Assembly (NCBI GenBank): GCA_028872975.1
Contig: JAGWNV010000175.1
Span: 1-5,852 of the forward strand
Reading direction: 5' to 3'
Source of the DNA: Acidobacteriota bacterium
GTDB taxonomy: Bacteria > Actinomycetota > Acidimicrobiia > Acidimicrobiales > UBA8190
DNA: 5,852 nucleotides
Every line of letters starts with the position of its first letter. Position 1 is the stretch's first letter. The notes under the pieces are model-generated. The model did not search any database. It was not told the origin of the DNA and saw nothing but the letters and a program-made list of their open reading frames with translations. Shown here in pieces: positions 1-5,109 of this stretch. The translations under genes and the position numbers were made by a program.

Positions 1-1
1 G

Positions 2-199
2 GCCTGCTGCGACGGGTCGGCCAGCCTGGGGGGCATCGTCGCCCGACTGGGCCGGAAGTACGGCACCGAGCCGGACAGCCTCCGCTTCGACGTGTGGGCC
101 ACCTACCTCCATCTGGCCGGCCTGGGCCTGGTCGGGGACGCCAGGGCCCGACCGGTATCGTCGGGCGGTGCCAGAGGACGCCTGGGCCGGCCTGGCTGA
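2..199 (+). CDS. C-terminal end of an unrecognised protein (5' end outside window)
   Basis: This frame is open from the window edge to a TGA at 197-199, giving 65 residues. Its third codon positions are almost all G or C, as in the clear genes nearby, which supports real coding. The visible tail has a Cys-Cys-Asp stretch, a helical-looking segment (LGGIVARLGRKYG) and an aromatic segment (FDVWATYLHLAGLGLVG), and ends in a Gly/Arg-rich tail. I do not recognise the family. The last 32 nt overlap the start of the methyltransferase gene in another frame, so the two are probably co-transcribed and possibly translationally coupled. The last 20 or so residues look low in information, as expected for a tail constrained by the overlapping gene. 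Confidence 0.55.
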   Translation, partial: ACCDGSASLGGIVARLGRKYGTEPDSLRFDVWATYLHLAGLGLVGDARARPVSSGGARGRLGRPG

Positions 200-956
200 C
201 AAGTTCGCCGACGAGGCCTACGCGTCGGTGAAGGGATACGTCCGCACCCACGTGATGCACCAGCACCTGCTGGCCCATCTGCCGCCGCCACCGGCAGCCG
301 TGCTCGACGTGGGCGGGGGCGCGGGCCATCAGTCCCTCCCGCTGGCACTGGCCGGGTACGAGGTGACGATCCTCGACTCGTCGCCGGCCATGCTGGAGAA
401 GGCCCGGCACCGCCTCGAGGGGTTGCCCGAGGTGGACCGGGAGCGGGTGCGCCTCGTCGAGGGAGCGGGACAGGACGCCGAGATCGCCGTCGACGGGCGG
501 CGGTTCGCCGTCGCCCTCTGTCACGGGGTGCTCGGGTACCTCGACGATCCCGAGCCCGTGGTCGACCAGCTGTGCCGGTGTACGGCTCCCGGGGGCATCG
601 TCTCGATCATGACGGGCAACGCCAGGGCGGCGGCGGTGCGCCCGGCCCTGGAGCGGCGCTGGGAGGACGCCCTGGCGTCCTTCGACGCCCGGACCGAGGT
701 GGGCGTGCTCGGTGTGCAGGGGCGAGCCGACACCGTGGACGAGCTCACCGAGCTCCTCGAGCAGCGTGGTGTGGCGGGCCTCGCCTGGTACGGCGTCTGG
801 CTCTTCGTCGACTGGCTCGAGTTCGGCGGCACCGCACTGGAACCCGGTGACGAGGCCGAGCTGGCGGCCATCGCCGCCGTCGAGCTGGAGGCGAGCCGGC
901 GGGACCCCTATCGGCAGCTGAGCCGCGTCTTCCACCTCGTGGGCCGAAAGGGCTGA
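168..956 (+). CDS. Class I SAM-dependent methyltransferase, CmoM-like
   Basis: The 262-residue protein has a Rossmann methyltransferase fold. Motif I is VLDVGGGAG (45-53), the acidic residue that binds the SAM ribose is D70 at the end of strand 2 (VTILD), motif II is VALCHGVLGYLDD (115-127) and a PGG turn (141-143) precedes strand 5. Beyond the generic fold, the N-terminal FADEAYASVKGYVR, the WYGVWLFVDWL segment (207-217) and the C-terminal DPYRQLSRVFHLVGR (246-260) match in place and pattern the E. coli tRNA methyltransferase CmoM as I recall it. CmoM methylates the carboxymethoxy group of wobble U34 in tRNA. Length also fits that family (about 260). The GTG start at 168 lies inside the preceding gene; it is favoured because the conserved N-terminal segment begins about a dozen residues later, although no Shine-Dalgarno is evident. 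Fold assignment is secure. The tRNA substrate is inference, since actinobacterial relatives may act on something else. Confidence 0.88.
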   Translation: MPEDAWAGLADKFADEAYASVKGYVRTHVMHQHLLAHLPPPPAAVLDVGGGAGHQSLPLALAGYEVTILDSSPAMLEKARHRLEGLPEVDRERVRLVEGAGQDAEIAVDGRRFAVALCHGVLGYLDDPEPVVDQLCRCTAPGGIVSIMTGNARAAAVRPALERRWEDALASFDARTEVGVLGVQGRADTVDELTELLEQRGVAGLAWYGVWLFVDWLEFGGTALEPGDEAELAAIAAVELEASRRDPYRQLSRVFHLVGRKG

Positions 957-1009
957 CGGGGCGGCCGCAGACGGTCACTCCTCACGCCGGGTGGCAACCT
1001 CTCCACGCC

Positions 1010-1246
1010 GTGGCGAGGACTACCGAGACGGTGACCCTCGTGGTGGGATCCCCACCGGTCTTCACGTCGCTGCCGACGGCGGCCGCCACCGTCGGCAAGC
1101 CGATGCAATTCGTCGTGAAGACGAGGGCCTACCCGCGGTCGCTCTTGACCCTCACGTCCGGGGCACATCCCGCCGGGATCACCTTCACCGCCTCCAACGG
1201 CCACGGGCCGCCGGTCACCCAGATCGTCGCCCCGACAGTGACGGCC
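1010..1246 (+). pseudogene. Remnant of an Ig-like (He_PIG-type) repeat surface protein
   Basis: The stretch 957-1318 holds no intact gene. In one frame from 1010 the translation reads like the junction of two 'putative Ig' repeats. TETVTLVVGSPPVFTS looks like the last strand of one repeat and the first of the next, followed by AAATVGKPMQFVVKT and LTLTSGAHPAGITF, then TASNGHGPPVTQ. In intact repeats a roughly 20-25 residue section (DNGDGTATLSGTP-type strand and turn, then YP-I) normally sits between 'PAGVTF' and 'TASNG'. Here the two are fused at 1169-1189, suggesting an internal in-frame deletion. There is no signal peptide, start context, anchor or further repeat, and past about 1246 the frame becomes Pro/Arg-rich and runs into the tRNA gene. 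I read it as a decayed fragment of a large secreted repeat protein. The domain resemblance comes from memory of the family consensus. Confidence 0.5.
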
Positions 1247-1265
1247 CGACCGCCCCGGTGTCCAT

Positions 1266-1316
1266 CCTCGGCGCGGCATCCGCCTCGGCGGGTCACGCGT
1301 CCCAGCGGGTCACAAG
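1266..1316. repeat. Three degenerate 17-nt tandem units at the tRNA 3' flank
   Basis: Three adjacent 17-nt units (1266-1282, 1283-1299, 1300-1316) align without gaps. Units 1 and 2 agree at 13 of 17 positions, and units 2 and 3 at 12 of 17. The shared cores are CCTCGGCG (1266-1273 and 1283-1290) and GCGGGTCAC (1288-1296 and 1305-1313). The array stops two nucleotides before the tRNA discriminator base. It could be a worn tandem duplication, a spaced protein-binding array or coincidence in GC-rich DNA. Confidence 0.4.
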
Positions 1317-1318
1317 GG

Positions 1319-1391
1319 TGGGCCGTAGAGGACTCGAACCTCTGACCCCCTGCGCGTCATGCAGGTGCGCTACCAACTGCGCCAACGGCCC
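1319..1391 (-). tRNA. tRNA-Val (anticodon GAC)
   Basis: The reverse complement folds as a complete 73-nt cloverleaf. It has a perfect 7-bp acceptor stem (GGGCCGT with ACGGCCC), a D arm GCGC-AGTTGGTA-GCGC, an anticodon stem CCTGC/GCAGG and loop ATGACGC with U33 followed by GAC (1358-1356). A 5-nt variable loop GGGTC and a T arm AGAGG-TTCGAGT-CCTCT complete it. The discriminator is A (1319). The next genomic bases read CCC on this strand, so the 3' CCA is not encoded and must be added by CCA-adding enzyme. The anticodon reads GUC (and GUU) valine codons. The CAT visible in the loop region is not the anticodon, because it lacks a preceding U33 and breaks the stem. Confidence 0.95.
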
Positions 1392-1401
1392 GAACGCATC
1401 G

Positions 1402-1407
1402 ACCCTA
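1402..1407 (-). promoter_or_regulatory. Candidate -10 box of the tRNA-Val gene
   Basis: On the minus strand TAGGGT fits the actinobacterial TANNNT -10 pattern and ends 10 nt before the mature tRNA 5' end. This would put transcription start about 4 nt upstream of the tRNA and leave a short leader for RNase P. No good -35 hexamer is seen 16-18 nt further upstream. The box lies in the 44-nt spacer after the upstream gene's stop, so readthrough from that gene could also supply the transcript. Confidence 0.4.
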
Positions 1408-1435
1408 GCAGTCGGGGGCCGCCGTTCCGTTCGTC

Positions 1436-2602
1436 CTAGGAGGCGATGGTGAAGGTGCCCGAGGTGGCGCCGGCCGTGGCGACACCCTCGGTCGTTCGCC
1501 ATCCCCAGCTCCCCAGGGCGCGGTAGGAGCCCGGCGACAGCTCGCCGGCCGGCAGCGTCGCCGTGACGGTCTCGGTGGACCCGGGGTTCATCGTCGTCTG
1601 GGCCGGAGGCGTGCACGACTCGGCACCCATGGGAGCGGGGCCGCCCCCTGCGTAGTCGACGGCGATGGCGGTCGGGCACGAGGACCCCGATGGCGCCGCC
1701 GGCGTGAACACGCACGAGTTCAGGTCGGTCACCTTGGTGACCACGACTACGGGCATGCCGGCCGTATAGGACGTGCGGTCCGTCGTCGTCGAGACGGACA
1801 GGTCGCCGGCGGTGCACGGCTGCAAGGGCGGGGCCGGCGTGGTGGCCGGCACGACGGCCGCCGCGGTGCGAGGTGGCGCGGTCGTGGCGGGTGCGGACGC
1901 CGCCTTGGTGGCGGGGGCGGGCGCCGTGGTGGCGGGCGTGACCGGCAGCGAGGCGGAAGGCAGCGTCGACTGCGGCGGCACCGACAGCGCCGGCAGGGCC
2001 CGGCGCGGAGGCGTGCTGTGCGAGGCGCTCGACAGGTTGAGGTGGACGATGTAACCGACCTCGACGGCCAGGATCAGCGCCACCGCCGCCGCCACCTTCG
2101 TGGAGCCGAGCCGGCCGAGGCGGCGCGGCGGCGCGCCGAGATCCTCGGCGCCTGCCTGCTCCTCGATGGCGGTGTCGGTCACGACGGTCTCCTCGGTCCC
2201 CGGGGCTCCGATAGGGCCGGCCGCCGCTGCGGCCGCCCCGGCGGCTGCCATTGGAGACGGTCCACGGGGGTCCGTCTTGCGGCGCGCCAGGAGCGCAGGC
2301 GTATCGGCGCTCGTCACCGGCGCCTGGGCAGCGGGGCGCCGGCGGTGACGCCGGCTGCCGGCCCGGGCCTCGGCCTCCTCCAGGGCCTTCACGACCTCGG
2401 ACTCGCCGAGCCAGGTGACGCCGTCGGGCTCGGTCAGCTGCCGCGTCGAGCGCCAGAACCGCCGCTGCCTGGCCTCCACGGCCGGCTCCACGGTCACCGA
2501 CGCCGTGGACGGCGCCATCGGGCCGGGACCGCCTGCGACACCCGACATGCCCTCGGTCCAGGGCCATCTCGGCTTGGCCTGCCCGTCCTCGGGTCGAGCC
2601 AC
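1436..2602 (-). CDS. Single-pass membrane protein with Pro/Thr/Ala stalk and four-Cys extracellular beta domain
   Basis: The predicted protein is 388 residues. The cytoplasmic part (1-168) is Arg/Ala-rich, with a possible short ordered segment GVTWLGESEVVKALEEAEA (61-79) and an alanine run near 119-128. One membrane helix follows at 169-189 (KVAAAVALILAVEVGYIVHL). Next is a 70-residue Pro/Thr/Ala/Ser stalk (about 190-260), then a beta-rich domain (about 261-388) with four cysteines (263, 297, 309, 330) that could form two disulfides. That domain has DRTSYTAGMPVVV and LSPGSYRALGSWGW segments, recalling BsuPI-like or Ig-like extracytoplasmic domains of actinobacteria. Orientation N-in/C-out is inferred from the Arg-rich N-side. 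I prefer the GTG start at 2602 because GGAGG lies 6 nt upstream; the later ATG codons at 2548 and 2518 lack such a site. The function is unknown; a cell-envelope binding or sensing role is only a guess. Confidence 0.8.
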   Translation of the reverse strand: MARPEDGQAKPRWPWTEGMSGVAGGPGPMAPSTASVTVEPAVEARQRRFWRSTRQLTEPDGVTWLGESEVVKALEEAEARAGSRRHRRRPAAQAPVTSADTPALLARRKTDPRGPSPMAAAGAAAAAAGPIGAPGTEETVVTDTAIEEQAGAEDLGAPPRRLGRLGSTKVAAAVALILAVEVGYIVHLNLSSASHSTPPRRALPALSVPPQSTLPSASLPVTPATTAPAPATKAASAPATTAPPRTAAAVVPATTPAPPLQPCTAGDLSVSTTTDRTSYTAGMPVVVVTKVTDLNSCVFTPAAPSGSSCPTAIAVDYAGGGPAPMGAESCTPPAQTTMNPGSTETVTATLPAGELSPGSYRALGSWGWRTTEGVATAGATSGTFTIAS

Positions 2603-2608
2603 CGCGCA

Positions 2609-2613
2609 CCTCC
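2609..2613 (-). promoter_or_regulatory. Shine-Dalgarno that fixes the start at 2602
   Basis: Minus-strand GGAGG followed by the 6-nt spacer TGCGCG and GTG (2602-2600). This is the best ribosome binding site among the possible starts of the membrane protein. It makes the GTG preferable to a far-upstream ATG at 2698 and to ATG codons at 2548 and 2518. Confidence 0.6.
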
Positions 2614-2682
2614 GTGCCCCCGGCCGGGCGCGAGGCCCGGCGGCCTTCTGTCGGGGGAACGCCCGAGGGCGCCACAACCTGC

Positions 2683-2726
2683 GGTGCCGTGGCACCATGG
2701 CCGCTGACGGGAGGTGGTGCCGTGGC
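2683..2726. repeat. 11-nt direct repeat in the divergent spacer, first copy part of a palindrome
   Basis: GGTGCCGTGGC occurs at 2683-2693 and again at 2716-2726, 33 nt apart, about three helical turns. The first copy is also the left part of the inverted repeat GGTGCC-GT-GGCACC (2683-2696). The second copy covers the GTG start codon of the amidohydrolase. The layout is what a regulator-binding pair in the promoter/start region would look like, but no regulator is encoded nearby and I see no clear -10 or -35 for either divergent gene. Confidence 0.4.
2710..2714 (+). promoter_or_regulatory. Shine-Dalgarno that fixes the amidohydrolase start
   Basis: GGAGG with a 7-nt spacer to the GTG at 2722. 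It supports this start over the in-frame ATG at 2614, which would extend the protein by 36 low-information Pro/Gly/Arg-rich residues and overlap the divergent gene. Confidence 0.75.
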
Positions 2727-3930
2727 CTACAGCGAGGGGCGGACGGTCCACGACGCGGACGCCCACATCATGGAGACGCCCACCTGGCTCCTCGACCACG
2801 CCGACCCCGGACTGCGTGACCGCATCGCCCCCCTCCGGTACCCGGGGGGCAACGAGCTGCGTCAGACCGGCGACCCGGGCGAGCAACTCCGGGACCTGGA
2901 GGCCGCCTTCGACCGCCTTCGGGTCCGCCACGCCTCCCCGGACTACCGGGCCGCCGAGGCCGAGGAGATCATGGCCCGGAAGAATTTCGCCGCCACCGGG
3001 TCCTTCGTGCCCGAGGACAGGGGCCGGGCCCTCGACCTCCTCGGGTTCTCGAGCCAGCTCGTCTTCAACACCTTCCACAACCGCCGGCTGCGCGACTGGG
3101 AGCACTCAGGCGACCTCGACCTCGCCTTCGGCGCCGCCCGGGCCCACAACCGGGGCATGGTCGAGTTCTGCAGCGCCGATCCCCGGCTCCTGCCCACCTG
3201 TTACGTGCCCCTCGCCGATCTCGACCGCGCCCCGGAGGCCGCCGCCGAGGCCATCGCCATGGGGGCGGCGGCCCTGCTCGTGGCCTCGGGCTGCCCGCCG
3301 GACCACAGCCCCAGCCACGTCCGCCTGGATCCGGTGTGGGCCCAGGCACAGGAGGCGGGCATCCCCGTCGTCTTCCACGTGGGCGGCACCGGCGACCTCC
3401 TCGACGCCGGCTACTTCCGAAACGGCCTGCCCGTACCCCCGGACTTCCACGGGGGCGAGGAGAACTTCCGGTCCGTCGACTACATGGGCATCCCCGGCCC
3501 CCCCGCCCAGACCCTGGCCACCATGATCTTCGACGGGGTGCTCGAGCGCTTCCCGGGGCTCCGCATCGGCGTGATCGAGCAAGGCGCCATCTGGGTCCCG
3601 TCGTGGACGCGCCAGATGGAAGCGGCCTTCGAGGCCTTCGCCCGCCACGAGGAGCGCCTCCGGGCGCTGTCGATGCGGCCCACCGAGTACGTCCGCCGCC
3701 AGGTCCGGGCCACCCCCTACCCGACCGAGGACGTCGGCTGGATCGTCGCCCAGAGCGGCCCGGAGATCTGCATGTTCTCCTCGGACTACCCGCACGTCGA
3801 AGGAGGCCGGCGGCCCATCGAGCGTTTCGAGGCGTCGCTCGGGGACGCCGGCGACGACGTCCGCAGGCGGTTCTACTGCGACAACTTCCTCGACCTCATG
3901 GGCACGGCGGCCGCCTCGCTGGCCGCCTGA
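2722..3930 (+). CDS. Amidohydrolase family 2 metal-dependent hydrolase/decarboxylase
   Basis: The 402-residue protein is a cytosolic TIM-barrel enzyme of the amidohydrolase-2 type (Pfam Amidohydro_2, the group that includes ACMSD-like decarboxylases). The N-terminal metal site is seen as DADAHIME (11-18, with D13 and H15). Later hallmarks are the barrel-strand histidine in VVFHVGG (H219), the acidic residue in IGVIEQGAIWVPSW (E286), and FSSDYPHVEGG with the catalytic-type aspartate D355 followed by H358. The C-terminal FYCDNFLDLMG matches the usual 'NA..LYG' ending. Length is typical of the 380-400 residue actinobacterial members, and no signal peptide is present. It leads a two-gene unit with the dioxygenase gene 11 nt downstream. 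Members hydrolyse C-N or C-O bonds or decarboxylate; the actual substrate cannot be read from the sequence. Confidence 0.9.
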   Translation: MAYSEGRTVHDADAHIMETPTWLLDHADPGLRDRIAPLRYPGGNELRQTGDPGEQLRDLEAAFDRLRVRHASPDYRAAEAEEIMARKNFAATGSFVPEDRGRALDLLGFSSQLVFNTFHNRRLRDWEHSGDLDLAFGAARAHNRGMVEFCSADPRLLPTCYVPLADLDRAPEAAAEAIAMGAAALLVASGCPPDHSPSHVRLDPVWAQAQEAGIPVVFHVGGTGDLLDAGYFRNGLPVPPDFHGGEENFRSVDYMGIPGPPAQTLATMIFDGVLERFPGLRIGVIEQGAIWVPSWTRQMEAAFEAFARHEERLRALSMRPTEYVRRQVRATPYPTEDVGWIVAQSGPEICMFSSDYPHVEGGRRPIERFEASLGDAGDDVRRRFYCDNFLDLMGTAAASLAA

Positions 3931-3941
3931 GGCCGCCTCCC

Positions 3942-4793
3942 GTGACGACCACCGGACCCGAGCTGCGCACCCTGAGCAACGAGGAGATCGCCCGCCACGT
4001 CGAAGCCGTCCGACGCGACGGGTGGACGGTGGTGCCCGACGCCGTGGACCTCGCCCTCCTCGACGACATCGAGAAGGACCTGCGGCGCCTGGAGACGGTG
4101 CTCGGGATCGTCCCCGCCGACAACGCCTTCGAGGGGACGAGGACGACCCGGATCTACAACCTGCTCGCCCACGGACCCCTCTACGCCCGGATCCCGGTCC
4201 ACCCCAACGTCCTGCCCGTCGTCGAAGGAGTGCTCGACCCGGGTCTGCTCATCTCCTCGCTCTCCTCCATCGCCATCGGCCCCGACGAGACCCCGCAGCC
4301 CATCCACAGCGACGACCAGCTCATCCCCCTCCCCAAGCCCCACCCGCCCCTCATCTGCAACACGATGTGGGCCATCACCGACTTCACCGACGAGAACGGC
4401 GCCACGAGGATCTGCCCGGGCACCCATCTCCTCGACCACAGCCCGAACCTCCTCGAGCACTACGACTCGGTGCCGGCCGAGATGGGCCGGGGCAGCGTGC
4501 TCGTCTGGGTGGGCAGCCTCTGGCACGGCGGCGGCGCCAACCGGACCGACCGCCGACGGGTGGGCATCGCCATGAACTACTGCGCCGGCTTCCTCCGACA
4601 GCAGGAGAACCAGCAGCTCGGCATCCCTCTCGCCGTCCTGCGCGGATTCCCGAAGCGCCTCCAGGAGCTGTGCGGGCTCTCGATCTACAACGGGCTCATC
4701 GGGCACATCGACAAGAAGCATCCCGCCAAGGCGGTGTTCGGCTCGGACGTCCCGCCGTCGCTCGTGTGGGACTACGCACGCCCCGCTGACTGA
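3942..4793 (+). CDS. Phytanoyl-CoA dioxygenase (PhyH) family Fe(II)/2-oxoglutarate oxygenase
   Basis: The 283-residue protein has the PhyH double-stranded beta-helix layout. The N-terminal helix SNEEIARHVEAVRRDGWTVV is typical. The Fe(II) facial triad is HSD (H122, D124) plus H195 in the SLWHGGGANRT segment, and R205/R206 is the likely 2-oxoglutarate carboxylate anchor. GATRICPGTH (153-162) and MNYCAGFLRQQENQ (211-224) are also characteristic of bacterial members. Such enzymes hydroxylate C-H bonds with O2, 2-oxoglutarate and Fe(II), releasing succinate and CO2. The GTG at 3942 starts the recognisable N-terminus and has GAGG, overlapping the previous stop, 9 nt upstream, so coupled translation with the amidohydrolase is likely. 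All cofactor residues are present, so the enzyme should be active; the substrate is unknown and need not be an acyl-CoA. Confidence 0.92.
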   Translation: MTTTGPELRTLSNEEIARHVEAVRRDGWTVVPDAVDLALLDDIEKDLRRLETVLGIVPADNAFEGTRTTRIYNLLAHGPLYARIPVHPNVLPVVEGVLDPGLLISSLSSIAIGPDETPQPIHSDDQLIPLPKPHPPLICNTMWAITDFTDENGATRICPGTHLLDHSPNLLEHYDSVPAEMGRGSVLVWVGSLWHGGGANRTDRRRVGIAMNYCAGFLRQQENQQLGIPLAVLRGFPKRLQELCGLSIYNGLIGHIDKKHPAKAVFGSDVPPSLVWDYARPAD

Positions 4794-4800
4794 GCGCAGC

Positions 4801-4814
4801 CCCGGGCGCCCGGG
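4801..4814. terminator. GC palindrome between convergent genes, possible bidirectional terminator
   Basis: CCCGGGCGCCCGGG is a perfect 14-nt palindrome (usable stem CCCGG/CCGGG with a GCGC loop). It starts 7 nt after the dioxygenase stop and touches the stop codon of the minus-strand small gene. Its place between two converging genes fits termination, but there is no T tract on either side and the stem is short. Confidence 0.35.
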
Positions 4815-5039
4815 TCAGTCCGGGCCGGCGTCGACGGGATGCTCGACCACGGCCACCACCCGGCTGGCCATGAACCGGGCGCTGCGGACGGCCCGGCCGG
4901 TCCGGGTGACCTCGGTCACCTCCACCGTCGACCGGCCGCTCGAGACCTCGACCCGCCGGCCCGCCTTGCTGGCCAGGATCTCGAAGCGCTGGACCCCGTC
5001 GCCCACGTCCACGACGATCTCGACGCGATCGCCTCTCAT
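4815..5039 (-). CDS. Small beta-rich protein of unknown function
   Basis: A 74-residue protein without cysteine, signal peptide or membrane segment. It is dominated by alternating charged and aliphatic residues: RVEIVVDVGD (5-14), RFEILASKAGRRVEVSSGRSTVEVTEVTR (18-46), then RFMASRVVAVVEH (55-67). This looks like a compact beta-sheet fold. Codon third positions are GC-rich in this frame and the gene fits neatly between its neighbours, so I take it as real. I chose the ATG at 5039 because TACGCT ends exactly six nucleotides before it, as in leaderless actinobacterial genes. A GTG at 5060 would add seven residues but lies directly against a 9-bp palindrome and has no Shine-Dalgarno. I do not recognise a named family; small nucleic-acid or ligand-binding roles would be speculation. 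Confidence 0.65.
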   Translation of the reverse strand: MRGDRVEIVVDVGDGVQRFEILASKAGRRVEVSSGRSTVEVTEVTRTGRAVRSARFMASRVVAVVEHPVDAGPD

Positions 5040-5045
5040 GCCCAG

Positions 5046-5051
5046 AGCGTA
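5046..5051 (-). promoter_or_regulatory. Candidate -10 box for a leaderless transcript of the small gene
   Basis: Minus-strand TACGCT (TANNNT) is followed by six nucleotides (CTGGGC) and then the ATG at 5039. If it acts as a -10 element, transcription would start at the A of the ATG. The -35 position would fall in the centre of the 5061-5082 palindrome. No consensus -35 is visible. Confidence 0.4.
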
Positions 5052-5060
5052 CGTGCTCAC

Positions 5061-5082
5061 CGGCCGCCCGCCTGGGCGGCCG
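5061..5082. promoter_or_regulatory. Perfect 9-bp inverted repeat in the divergent promoter region (candidate operator)
   Basis: CGGCCGCCC (5061-5069) and GGGCGGCCG (5074-5082) are perfect reverse complements around a 4-nt centre, GCCT. The element lies in the 70-bp spacer between two divergent genes and covers the expected -35 positions of both candidate promoters. A dimeric regulator bound here could control both directions. It may instead be a chance GC palindrome. Confidence 0.4.
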
Positions 5083-5095
5083 CGTCGGGCGCCGC

Positions 5096-5101
5096 TACCG
5101 T
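5096..5101 (+). promoter_or_regulatory. Candidate -10 box for the DUF3817 gene
   Basis: TACCGT (TANNNT) ends 8 nt before the ATG at 5110, placing a start of transcription about 2 nt ahead of the start codon. TGGGCG at 5073-5078, 17 nt upstream, is a weak -35 candidate. GGGAG at 5103-5107 could be a Shine-Dalgarno but leaves only 2 nt to the ATG, so a leaderless or near-leaderless message is at least as likely. Confidence 0.4.
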
Positions 5102-5109
5102 AGGGAGCG

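Noticed and set aside
1014..1340. Possible att-type direct repeat: GAGGACT near 1014 and again inside the tRNA T-arm region
   Set aside because: Only about 7 nt shared, expected by chance, and there is no integrase or second tRNA end in the window.
1356..1360. Reading the tRNA as tRNA-Met because CAT appears in the anticodon arm
   Set aside because: The 5-bp stem CCTGC/GCAGG and U33 place the anticodon as GAC (valine); CAT would not be preceded by U.
2619..2670. Several short GC palindromes (for example CCCGGCCGGG at 2619-2628 and GCCCGAGGGC at 2661-2670)
   Set aside because: Arms of five or fewer bases are common by chance at this GC content, and they have no consistent spacing.
1293..2675. 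A 460-codon open frame on the minus strand overlapping the membrane protein and the tRNA
   Set aside because: It runs through the tRNA gene, is Arg/Gly/His-rich without domains, and is the out-of-frame shadow of the real gene in GC-rich DNA.
2018..2707. 229-codon plus-strand open frame antisense to the membrane protein
   Set aside because: Arg/Gly/His-rich with no domain, and it overlaps the well-supported minus gene and its ribosome binding site.
3106..3795. 229-codon minus-strand open frame antisense to the amidohydrolase
   Set aside because: Low-complexity antisense shadow; the plus frame has the metal-binding motifs.
3336..3941. Possible N-terminal extension of the dioxygenase, open for 202 codons upstream of 3942
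   Set aside because: The extension is Arg/Pro-rich out-of-frame readout of the amidohydrolase coding region; the PhyH N-terminus begins just after the GTG at 3942.
3873..4721. Long minus-strand open frame antisense to the dioxygenase
   Set aside because: Val/Glu/Gly-rich composition without motifs is typical of the complement of GC3-rich genes; the plus-strand frame holds all catalytic residues.
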